Assembly (NCBI GenBank): GCA_029058705.1
Contig: JAIDXA010000226.1
Location: 3,836 to 10,859, forward strand
From: Paramuribaculum sp.
GTDB lineage: Bacteria; Bacteroidota; Bacteroidia; Bacteroidales; Muribaculaceae
Direction of reading: 5' to 3'
DNA: 7,024 bases
In this document: positions 1 to 5,224 of the stretch, one piece after another
Numbering within the stretch: the first letter of the stretch is position 1
Layout: each line of letters opens with the position of its first letter
Position numbers and translations under genes: made by a program
The notes under the pieces: generated by a model
What the model was told of the DNA's origin: nothing
The model's input: only the letters and a program-made list of their open reading frames with translations
The model's database searches: none

Positions 1-62
1 ATAGTTCCCGTTTTTTTGTATCGATGGTGATAATGGGTCGTTGCTGACTGTTTTCGGAAGTG
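1..62. other. Non-coding tail downstream of the metallopeptidase gene
   Basis: This short stretch lies beyond the stop codon of the minus-strand metallopeptidase gene and runs to the window edge. It contains a run of seven T residues (plus strand) but no hairpin that would make a convincing terminator. There is no ATG on the minus strand and no recognisable promoter box. I see nothing else in it. Confidence 0.5.
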
Positions 63-788
63 TCAGCGGATTATCGGCCATTTGAATTGGCGGAGCCGGC
101 TGATGAGTTGTTTCTCTTGTCCGTTGCAATAATGGTTGCAGAGGGTGTGGAACGCGGCCGAATGATTGGGATGGGTCAGATGTGCCAGTTCATGGTTTAT
201 GATGAATGTGCGCAGTTCGGCAGGCAGGAATATCAGTAGCGCGGACAGGCGGATGCGTCTGCTGTCGCGATAGCAGACGCCGAGAACACTTCTGCCCTTC
301 CCTGTTTCCCATGAAATGGATGAAATGCCGAGTTCGGCAGCTCTGTTTTCAGCAAGTGGAATAAGGCGGGGTGCAAGGTGGACTGCGATGGCGATCAGCT
401 GATTGCTTATGGCTTTGGTAGTTGACGGATTGGAGAAGTCGGTGTTTGCGGGCAGGGTGATATTGAATCCGCAGGCGGTTTTGCTGATCGGGCTATGAAT
501 GTTTCCGTTGTGGGTGGTTATGGTGATTTTCCCCTCAGGCATTGTATAGGTCCAGCCTGGGTGATAGTGGAGTCTGTCGGTTTTTAATGTTGCCTCTCTG
601 AGCCGTGGCAGAAGGCCGGCGATGGCGTTGCGTACGGTTGTGAGGTTCACGCCAGCAGGCGCTGAAGCGACAAACCGTCCGTCGGAAGAGCGTCTCAGCC
701 GCAGCCTGATGGAGTTCGAGCGGGGAGTGACCGTTACGGTCAATCCGCCGTCGAATGTCATTATTGTCGTGTCGAGCAGTCTGTCCAT
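63..788 (-). CDS. YgjP/DUF45-type M48-like zinc metallopeptidase
   Basis: A 241-residue protein of the YgjP-like (DUF45) metal-dependent hydrolase family. The C-terminal part carries the zincin signature HELAHLTHPNH: H199 and H203 are the expected zinc ligands, E200 the general base and H209 the likely third ligand. Just before it comes a stretch typical of the family, with VLGVCYRDSRRIRLS (residues 168-182) and then a hydrophobic helix. The N-terminal 100 residues are a beta-rich domain with no obvious catalytic residues. No signal peptide or membrane segment is visible, so it should be cytoplasmic. Family members usually read HxxxFW at the end of the motif; here it is HSAAFH. Its natural substrate is not known. 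It lies 26 bases downstream of nadK with no promoter visible between, so it is probably the last gene of that operon. The ATG at 788 is the first available; a second ATG lies at residue 10. Confidence 0.85.
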   Translation of the reverse strand: MDRLLDTTIMTFDGGLTVTVTPRSNSIRLRLRRSSDGRFVASAPAGVNLTTVRNAIAGLLPRLREATLKTDRLHYHPGWTYTMPEGKITITTHNGNIHSPISKTACGFNITLPANTDFSNPSTTKAISNQLIAIAVHLAPRLIPLAENRAAELGISSISWETGKGRSVLGVCYRDSRRIRLSALLIFLPAELRTFIINHELAHLTHPNHSAAFHTLCNHYCNGQEKQLISRLRQFKWPIIR

Positions 789-814
789 GGTGGTCGTTTG
801 TGGAATCCGACGGC

Positions 815-1690
815 CTATTCGGCCCAGTGGAGCTTGTGACGGAGGGTGTGGACGAACGATTGTTCGGGGAAATGGGCTACTTTTATTTCAAAGTCTGCTT
901 TCCTCAGTTCGAGACGGGTGTCGATGGGAAGCGGGGTGGAGCGGCCGTCGATGGCAAGCATCATTGATCCGGAGCGTGACCGGCATGATATATGCAGTGA
1001 GATGCTGTCGGGAACGACGAGAGGGCGCATCGATAGCGAATGGGCCGCTACAGGAGAGATGACCCAGTCGGAGCATCTCGGCGATATTATCGGGCCGCCG
1101 ACGGAGAGGTTGTAGCCGGTCGATCCTGTCGGGGTCGATATGAGAAGTCCGTCGCCTGTGTATGTGGCGAGCGGCGAGTCTCCTATCCTGGCCTCGATTG
1201 TGATCATCGAGGCCGTGTCCTGTTTAAGGATGGCTACCTCGTTGAGGGCATGGGCGTTGCCGGGTAGCTGCGCACCGGATGAGAATACTGAGATCAGAGT
1301 GCGCGGCTCTGTTGTGTAGTCGCCTTTCACAATGCGTTCGGCGATGGTTACGGCGTCTGATATGTTTGAAGCCGAGAGATAGCCGAGGTGGCCTGCGTTT
1401 ATGCCCATTATCGGAACGCCGCTGCGTCCGATCCGGTTTGCGGTTGTCAGAAAAGTTCCGTCGCCTCCTATGCTTAGGGCCAGGGTGTTGTTCGGTTCGT
1501 CAGGAGCGGCCGCCGCTTTTTCGATAGATGAAGCGGCCGTCGGCAGAATCCGGATCAGAAAATCCCTGTAGTCAGGTTCGGCGTGAAGCCGGACATTTCC
1601 GGCAGCGGCAGTCAGTGCGATGAGAAATTCCCGCACTTCGTTTATTCTTGATGTCTGGGTGGGATTTCCGTATAGAAAAATGTTTTGCAT
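815..1690 (-). CDS. nadK: NAD kinase (ATP-NAD kinase)
   Basis: NAD kinase phosphorylates the 2'-hydroxyl of the adenosine ribose of NAD+, using ATP or polyphosphate, and is the only route to NADP(H). It acts in the cytoplasm. The 291-residue length is normal for the bacterial enzyme. The family motifs are all visible in order: GGDGTFL at residues 75-81 with the catalytic Asp77, GINAGHLGYLS at 97-106, the NE pair at 150-151 that contacts NAD, and the glycine-rich block TGDGLLISTPTGSTGY at 178-193, followed by GGP at 198-200. A late DGR (248-250) is also typical. The second motif carries H101 where many relatives have R or N, a mild variation. The gene is 66 bases downstream of the small ACT-like gene, and that spacer has no TAnnTTTG box, so the two are probably co-transcribed from the divergent promoter region near 2200. 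Identification is firm. Confidence 0.96.
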   Translation of the reverse strand: MQNIFLYGNPTQTSRINEVREFLIALTAAAGNVRLHAEPDYRDFLIRILPTAASSIEKAAAAPDEPNNTLALSIGGDGTFLTTANRIGRSGVPIMGINAGHLGYLSASNISDAVTIAERIVKGDYTTEPRTLISVFSSGAQLPGNAHALNEVAILKQDTASMITIEARIGDSPLATYTGDGLLISTPTGSTGYNLSVGGPIISPRCSDWVISPVAAHSLSMRPLVVPDSISLHISCRSRSGSMMLAIDGRSTPLPIDTRLELRKADFEIKVAHFPEQSFVHTLRHKLHWAE

Positions 1691-1756
1691 TGTGATGACT
1701 GGTTGTTTCGACTGGTAGCCACGTGTTTGGGCGCATAGGCGGGGTGTGGGTCGTTG

Positions 1757-2107
1757 TCAGACCTCTATGTGTGCCATAAGTTCGCCGATGCGTTCGGCCA
1801 TTTCCTGTTGCATTGTGTCGTATCCCGACCGTATGGCGACGGTCGGGTAGCCGTAGCGATCCAATGAGCGGCTGACGGCGCCTGCGTTCCGGTGGCTCAC
1901 GCGCAGGTCAATGATGACCTCTCCCGATGGAAGGGTTTCGGATGTGACGTTGAGGTTAAGCAGATGGGCGTCAGCGTCTTCAACCGCCCGGCTGATGCGG
2001 GAGGCGCTGTAGTCGCTCCGGCTGCACGCGACAGAGAGTTCGCAACATTCCGCATTAATGGGGAAAAGCCGTTCTTCGGAGTGTGGCGAGCGGTCGTGGC
2101 TGTCCAT
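1757..2107 (-). CDS. Short ACT-like protein, apparent C-terminal remnant of a CBS-domain protein
   Basis: A 116-residue protein if the ATG at 2107 is used. A TTG at 2152 would give 131 residues, but the extra codons are AT-rich and look like leader; an in-frame TAA at 2159-2161 closes the frame. From about residue 21 the sequence matches, from memory, the C-terminal ACT-like domain of the Bacteroidales CBS-domain protein usually encoded upstream of nadK. Landmarks are SDYSASRISRAVEDADAHLL, then a beta strand ending EVIIDLRV, then SRSLDRYGYPTVAIR and a final helix ending ELMAHIEV. Relatives begin with two CBS domains of about 140 residues; here they are replaced by some 20 polar residues without similarity I recognise. 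Full-length relatives may sense adenine nucleotides, but that part is missing, so the function is unknown. It is the probable first gene of the nadK operon. The homology call is a recollection of the family, not an alignment. Confidence 0.72.
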   Translation of the reverse strand: MDSHDRSPHSEERLFPINAECCELSVACSRSDYSASRISRAVEDADAHLLNLNVTSETLPSGEVIIDLRVSHRNAGAVSRSLDRYGYPTVAIRSGYDTMQQEMAERIGELMAHIEV

Positions 2108-2177
2108 CCGGCCGACGTTTTTTTCAAATAATATGTTATCTTTTGAATTCAATCTTTTTTATTATGTTTTTTCTCCC

Positions 2178-2185
2178 TAAATTTG
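2178..2185 (+). promoter_or_regulatory. Bacteroidetes-type -7 box for the pdxJ-exbB-exbD-tonB operon
   Basis: TAAATTTG matches the Bacteroidetes -7 consensus TAnnTTTG. A transcript starting a few bases after it would have a leader of about 200 bases before pdxJ. I do not find a clear TTTG at the expected -33 distance; that region is a T-rich tract. Assignment to the rightward operon is inferred from position. Confidence 0.45.
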
Positions 2186-2206
2186 TAGTCGGAAATCCGG
2201 CGGAAT

Positions 2207-2224
2207 GCAAATTTAGCAAATTTA
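2207..2224. repeat. Perfect 9-bp tandem duplication carrying two minus-strand -7 boxes
   Basis: GCAAATTTA occurs twice in a row (2207-2215 and 2216-2224). Each copy contains a full minus-strand TAAATTTG box, so the duplication doubles the putative promoter element. It may be a slippage duplication or two alternative start sites 9 bases apart. Confidence 0.7.
2208..2215 (-). promoter_or_regulatory. Bacteroidetes-type -7 box for the ACT-like gene and nadK operon
   Basis: Read on the minus strand this is TAAATTTG, identical to the plus-strand box at 2178 and matching TAnnTTTG. A leftward start near 2201 would leave about 94 bases before the ATG at 2107. No convincing -33 TTTG is visible upstream. 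A second identical box lies directly upstream at 2217-2224, so which of the two is used cannot be decided. Confidence 0.4.
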
Positions 2225-2255
2225 TTTCTAACATTCGCTATATTAGTCTAACGCA

Positions 2256-2300
2256 CGGCCCTGAAACAAGTTTATTTAACTAACCGTCTTTTCGGGGCCG
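2256..2300 (+). promoter_or_regulatory. Strong stem-loop in the putative pdxJ leader
   Basis: CGGCCCTGAAA (2256-2266) pairs with TTTCGGGGCCG (2290-2300) over 11 positions, ten Watson-Crick pairs and one U-G wobble (2262 with 2294). The 23-base loop holds a second small hairpin, AGTT (2269-2272) with AACT (2278-2281). In minus-strand RNA the wobble would become an A-C mismatch, so the fold fits the rightward transcript better. No U-tract follows, so it is not a standard terminator. The structure is seen directly; any regulatory role for pdxJ is inference. Confidence 0.55.
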
Positions 2301-2330
2301 GCAGCTTGAGGGCTGACGTTGGCTGCAAAC

Positions 2331-2369
2331 CCGGATCATGTTTGAAAATCCGGACAACACGGATGTCCG
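2331..2369 (+). promoter_or_regulatory. Two mutually exclusive small hairpins just upstream of pdxJ
   Basis: CCGGAT (2331-2336) can pair with ATCCGG (2348-2353), and CGGACA (2351-2356) can pair with TGTCCG (2364-2369). The two stems share bases 2351-2353 and so cannot both form completely. The second ends 24 bases before the pdxJ ATG. Each stem is 6 base pairs, which may occur by chance in a GC-rich leader. Confidence 0.35.
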
Positions 2370-2393
2370 ACAACATAATACTGCCGCACTACA

Positions 2394-3110
2394 ATGACCC
2401 AGTTAAGTGTAAATATCAATAAAGTGGCCACGCTGCGTAATGCCCGTGGTGAAAATATGCCTGATGTCCAGCGTTTTGCCACTGAATGCGAACAGCTCGG
2501 AGCAGACGGCATAACTGTCCATCCGAGACCTGACGAGCGGCACATACGTTATGCCGACGTCTATCTTCTGCGTCCGCTTGTCAAGACCGAATTCAACATT
2601 GAAGGTTATCCGTCGCCTGAGTTCCTTGACCTTGTTTTGAAGATCAAGCCCGAACAGGTCACACTTGTCCCTGACGCGCCGGGCGACCTGACAAGCCACG
2701 AAGGCTGGGACGTGGAGGCCAACAAAGAGTTCCTGACAAATATTGTTGACAGTCTTCGCGATGCCGGAATCCGAACATCGATCTTCGTCGGAACGGATCC
2801 CGACAACATCAAGGCGGCAGCCAGGACGGGTGCCGACCGTGTTGAGCTTTATACAAAGCCTTATGCGGATCTTTATCCGACAGATCCGGAAGGTGCGGTC
2901 GCTCCTTATGTCGAGGCGAGTCGCGCTGCCCACAGTGCCGGTCTTGGAGTGAATGCAGGCCATGATCTCAATCTTGCCAATCTCGCGTTCTTCTATAAGA
3001 ATCTGCCCTATCTCAACGAGGTCTCGATCGGCCATTCACTGATTTCCGACGCGCTCTACCTCGGCCTGGCAGAGACTATCCGACGTTATAAACAATGCCT
3101 TAAAGGCTAA
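2394..3110 (+). CDS. pdxJ: Pyridoxine 5'-phosphate synthase
   Basis: PdxJ condenses 1-deoxy-D-xylulose 5-phosphate with 3-amino-2-oxopropyl phosphate to form pyridoxine 5'-phosphate, the ring-closing step of DXP-dependent vitamin B6 synthesis. It is a cytoplasmic TIM-barrel enzyme. The 238-residue length is normal. Visible landmarks are SVNINKVATLRNARG at the N-terminus, TVHPRPDERHI with H43, R45 and R49, the catalytic glutamate E70 in FNIEG, LVPDAPGDLTSHEGWD (91-106) and the catalytic histidine H190 in GLGVNAGHDLNL. The phosphate-binding end reads VSIGHSLISDALYLGL (210-225). No key residue is missing. It is the first gene of the rightward cluster and is preceded by a long, structured probable leader. 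Only 37 bases separate it from exbB, so it may be co-transcribed with the Ton genes. PdxA is not in the window. Confidence 0.97.
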   Translation: MTQLSVNINKVATLRNARGENMPDVQRFATECEQLGADGITVHPRPDERHIRYADVYLLRPLVKTEFNIEGYPSPEFLDLVLKIKPEQVTLVPDAPGDLTSHEGWDVEANKEFLTNIVDSLRDAGIRTSIFVGTDPDNIKAAARTGADRVELYTKPYADLYPTDPEGAVAPYVEASRAAHSAGLGVNAGHDLNLANLAFFYKNLPYLNEVSIGHSLISDALYLGLAETIRRYKQCLKG

Positions 3111-3111
3111 T

Positions 3112-3134
3112 GAATTAAATATATCTCTTAATTC
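3112..3134. repeat. AT-rich 7-bp inverted repeat between pdxJ and exbB
   Basis: GAATTAA (3112-3118) and TTAATTC (3128-3134) form a perfect inverted repeat with a 9-base loop, starting two bases after the pdxJ stop. The stem is weak and lacks a downstream U-run, so it is not a convincing terminator. It could be a processing point or a protein site, or chance in an AT-rich gap. Confidence 0.3.
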
Positions 3135-3147
3135 TCCTTTCATTCTT

Positions 3148-3921
3148 ATGCTGACTCTTTTTGCATCGTTGCAGACCCAGACAATGGATGTCGCCGCCGC
3201 AACAACCGATACTGTTGCCGGCAGCGCCGAAACCGTAGCAACTTCTGTCCAGACAGCGACTCCCGCCGTTGTCGACGCTGTAAACAGCGTTCCGGTGGTC
3301 GAAACACTTTCTTTTTGGGAGCTCTGTCTGAAGGGTGGTTTCATCATGATTCCTCTCGCGCTTCTGCTGATTGTTTCAATCTATGTTTTCTTTGAGCGCT
3401 GGATTGCGATCCATTCGGCGGCAAAGGAGGATGATACATTCATGAAACGAATAAAAGACTATATTCTTGAAGGAGATCCCGAATCGGCAATGACTTTGTG
3501 CAACCGTACGAATACTCCATATTCACGATTGATTCTCAAAGGAATAACGAGAATAGGCCGCCCGATGAACGACGTGCTTGTCGCTATAGAGAACACCGGT
3601 AACATTGAAGTCGCGAACCTCGGCCGGCGGCTGCCATGGCTTGCGACAACTGCAGCCGGAGCGCCTATGCTCGGATTTCTCGGAACTGTCTGGGGTATGG
3701 TTCAGGCTTTCTATAATCTTGCAAAGGCCGGATCGAGCGCCAATATCGATGTGCTTGCCGGTGGTATCTATCAGGCACTTGTGACGACCGTCGCCGGTCT
3801 TGTTGTCGGCATTGTTGCTCTGTTTGCCTACAATTATCTCGTTGCGAGCATCAATGGAGTGATGAACTCGCTCGAAGCCAAGACAATGGAATTCATGGAC
3901 CTTCTTAACGAACCGGCCTGA
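3148..3921 (+). CDS. exbB: MotA/TolQ/ExbB-family proton channel protein
   Basis: This 257-residue inner-membrane protein belongs to the MotA/TolQ/ExbB family and forms the proton-conducting scaffold around ExbD and TonB. Three membrane segments are visible: about 64-83 (GGFIMIPLALLLIVSIYVFF), 163-187 (containing ATTAAGAPMLGFLGTVWGM, the conserved family signature) and 207-231 (containing ALVTTVAGLVVGIVALF). The threonines and glycines of the last two segments line the channel in known relatives. Between segments 1 and 2 is a cytoplasmic loop of about 75 residues. The first 55 residues are an Ala/Thr/Val-rich stretch with few charges, probably exported; its first nine residues are hydrophobic but too short for a clear signal peptide. 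M13 is an alternative start. exbD follows after 21 bases. ExbB and TolQ cannot be separated by sequence here; the tonB neighbour favours ExbB. Confidence 0.92.
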   Translation: MLTLFASLQTQTMDVAAATTDTVAGSAETVATSVQTATPAVVDAVNSVPVVETLSFWELCLKGGFIMIPLALLLIVSIYVFFERWIAIHSAAKEDDTFMKRIKDYILEGDPESAMTLCNRTNTPYSRLILKGITRIGRPMNDVLVAIENTGNIEVANLGRRLPWLATTAAGAPMLGFLGTVWGMVQAFYNLAKAGSSANIDVLAGGIYQALVTTVAGLVVGIVALFAYNYLVASINGVMNSLEAKTMEFMDLLNEPA

Positions 3922-3942
3922 TCCGGTCAAATTGTCTGAGCA

Positions 3943-4377
3943 ATGGCACTAAAACGTCAATATGACATGACTTCGCTCTTTTCGATGGCCTCGATGACCG
4001 ATGTCATATTCCTGCTTCTGATCTTCTTCATGGTTACAAGCACCTTCGTTTTCCCTACGGCTCTTGAAGTAAATCTTCCACAGAGTTCCGAACAGACCGC
4101 CCTCAAGCCATCAACGCGTGTTTTTGTTGACAAAAACAAGGTTATCTATGCGTCATTTTCCGATGACAACTCCGAGCCGCAGCCGATGAATCTCAATCAG
4201 CTTGTCGGATTTATACAGACAATGCGCAATCAGCGGCAGGAGGATTTTATTGCCATATATGCCGACGAGGATGTCCCTTACGGAACTCTTGTTGAAATTC
4301 TGGACATCGGTGCTAAAAACGGGTTAAAAATGGTGCTTGCCACCAAGCCTGCACCGTCATCAGCTATGCCTCAATGA
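3943..4377 (+). CDS. exbD: ExbD/TolR-family biopolymer transport protein
   Basis: A 144-residue single-pass inner-membrane protein of the ExbD/TolR family, the partner of ExbB in coupling proton flow to TonB movement. A short cytoplasmic N-terminus (MALKRQYDMTSLFSMASM) leads into one membrane helix at about 19-38. Asp20 in the sequence MTDVIFLLLIFFMVTST is the conserved membrane aspartate that is protonated during the cycle. The remaining hundred residues form the periplasmic domain, with the family-like segment EDFIAIYADEDVPYGTLVEI (94 onward) and a closing VLATKP. The length is usual. The stop codon overlaps the tonB start by four bases (ATGA), indicating translational coupling. The ATG at 3943 is 21 bases after exbB. 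Confidence 0.95.
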   Translation: MALKRQYDMTSLFSMASMTDVIFLLLIFFMVTSTFVFPTALEVNLPQSSEQTALKPSTRVFVDKNKVIYASFSDDNSEPQPMNLNQLVGFIQTMRNQRQEDFIAIYADEDVPYGTLVEILDIGAKNGLKMVLATKPAPSSAMPQ

Positions 4378-5207
4378 TTGATCTGAAAGAATATTACGCA
4401 CGCATTCCTCGCGAACGCCGCAATGAGTTGGCCGCAGGCGCGCTGACGCTGTTGCTTTGCGCCGTGCTGGCGATTCTTGTCGGTTGCTGGCAGATGTCCT
4501 ACAGCCATTCTGCGCGACAGGCATGGCCGGCGGCTGATTCGTCGGAGCTATTGTTTGAGGGTGAGTATGTAATGGCGGGCGATATTGCTGAACCGGAGCA
4601 GACGCTTGAAGATCCGGCGGAGGCTGGCGCAGTTGAAGAACCTGCCGTTGAAGGGCTTGACCGTGTGGATGAAGGGTCTGCTGCGGAAGCTCCCGCTGCT
4701 CCGATTGTTTCTGAAAAGGAGTCGCCGATGAAAGTCACTCCGAAGAAACCTGTCGAGAAGCCCGGTCCGTTGAAATCGGAGAATGAAGCTGAGCGGGCCC
4801 GCGAAAAAGCGCGTGAGGAAACGCAGCAGAAAATCGCCGGACAGATGAAGTTTGGTTCGAACAGTTCGTCGGGAAATTCGTCGGGAAAAAGCGGATCCTC
4901 CGATGGTAACGCATCTGCCGGCAGCCTTTCGGGCGCTCCGGGCTATAGTCTGACGGGCCGCACTCTTTCCCATTGGGAAATGCCGGCAAAGACTGCTCCT
5001 AATGGCTCTGTGAAAATCAGAGTGGTTGTCAATCAGCAGGGAAAGGTCATCGAAGCTTCGGTTGCATCGTCGAGCGGAGCGGCTGCTTCCGATCAGGTGC
5101 GTCAGGCTTGTATTGCTGCTGCGAAGAAATCGCAATTTTCAGTCAGTCTCGATTCACCTCCGCGTCAGTCAGGAACAATTACCTATAAGTTCGTTTCGAA
5201 GAAATAA
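4374..5207 (+). CDS. tonB: TonB-family energy transducer
   Basis: A 277-residue protein with TonB architecture. It transmits energy from ExbB-ExbD across the periplasm to TonB-dependent outer-membrane receptors. A basic cytoplasmic N-terminus precedes one membrane helix (about 20-37). A Glu/Pro/Ala-rich stretch (about 71-133) serves as the periplasmic spacer, then a highly charged helical segment (136-155, rich in E, R and K), then a Ser/Gly linker (161-188). The C-terminal domain (about 189-277) opens with GYSLTGRTL, continues with VKIRVVVNQQGKVIEASV and a helix, and ends SGTITYKFVSKK, as in Bacteroidetes TonB C-terminal domains. It overlaps exbD by four bases. A 12-bp tandem duplication lies in the Ser/Gly linker. 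A TolA-like role is possible, since these families grade into each other, but the C-terminal domain favours TonB. Bacteroidales usually have several tonB paralogues; this is the copy tied to exbBD. Confidence 0.9.
   Translation: MIDLKEYYARIPRERRNELAAGALTLLLCAVLAILVGCWQMSYSHSARQAWPAADSSELLFEGEYVMAGDIAEPEQTLEDPAEAGAVEEPAVEGLDRVDEGSAAEAPAAPIVSEKESPMKVTPKKPVEKPGPLKSENEAERAREKAREETQQKIAGQMKFGSNSSSGNSSGKSGSSDGNASAGSLSGAPGYSLTGRTLSHWEMPAKTAPNGSVKIRVVVNQQGKVIEASVASSSGAAASDQVRQACIAAAKKSQFSVSLDSPPRQSGTITYKFVSKK
4865..4888 (+). repeat. 12-bp perfect tandem duplication in the tonB linker
   Basis: TTCGTCGGGAAA occurs twice in a row, in frame, adding an SSG(N/K) unit to the Ser/Gly-rich linker of TonB. 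It keeps the reading frame and lies outside the folded C-terminal domain, so it should only change linker length. Confidence 0.75.
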
Positions 5208-5224
5208 TTATAAGAGATTGCTTT

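Larger units (their letters stand above)
2108..2393. promoter_or_regulatory. Divergent control region between the nadK operon and the pdxJ-ton operon
   Basis: This 286-base stretch separates divergent operons. Its left half (to about 2280) is strongly AT-rich and holds three TAAATTTG boxes: one on the plus strand and two tandem copies on the minus strand. Its right half (about 2251-2393) is GC-richer, codes for nothing recognisable, and is full of inverted repeats. The last 24 bases before the pdxJ ATG have no Shine-Dalgarno, as expected for Bacteroidetes. The region is too short to hide the missing CBS domains of the neighbouring gene. Confidence 0.7.

Noticed and set aside
622..1062. Plus-strand open frame of 146 codons across the metallopeptidase and nadK genes
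   Set aside because: It runs antisense to two genes with clear family motifs, its translation is arginine- and serine-rich with no recognisable domain, and it bridges both coding regions.
36..1758. Shared string GGGTCGTTG near 36-44 and 1749-1757, considered as a possible attachment-site-like direct repeat
   Set aside because: Only nine bases match, the flanks diverge, and the genes between are ordinary housekeeping genes with no integrase.
2083..2283. Plus-strand frame of 66 codons in the divergent control region
   Set aside because: It crosses the AT-rich promoter region, has no homology I recognise, and overlaps the start of the ACT-like gene.
2256..2300. The 11-bp stem considered as a Rho-independent terminator
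   Set aside because: No T-run follows on either strand, and it lies between divergent starts rather than after a gene. A leader structure fits better.
2403..3035. Minus-strand open frame of 210 codons inside pdxJ
   Set aside because: It is antisense to a textbook PdxJ with all catalytic motifs intact. The long antisense frame is a by-product of codon use in pdxJ.
3912..3927. 5-bp hairpin (ACCGG/CCGGT) over the exbB stop codon, considered as a terminator
   Set aside because: The stem is short, no T-tract follows, and exbD begins 16 bases later in the same operon.
4548..5135. Minus-strand open frame of 195 codons inside tonB
   Set aside because: Its Arg/Ser-rich composition mirrors the Glu/Ala/Ser codons of tonB, and tonB has the correct domain order and start overlap with exbD.
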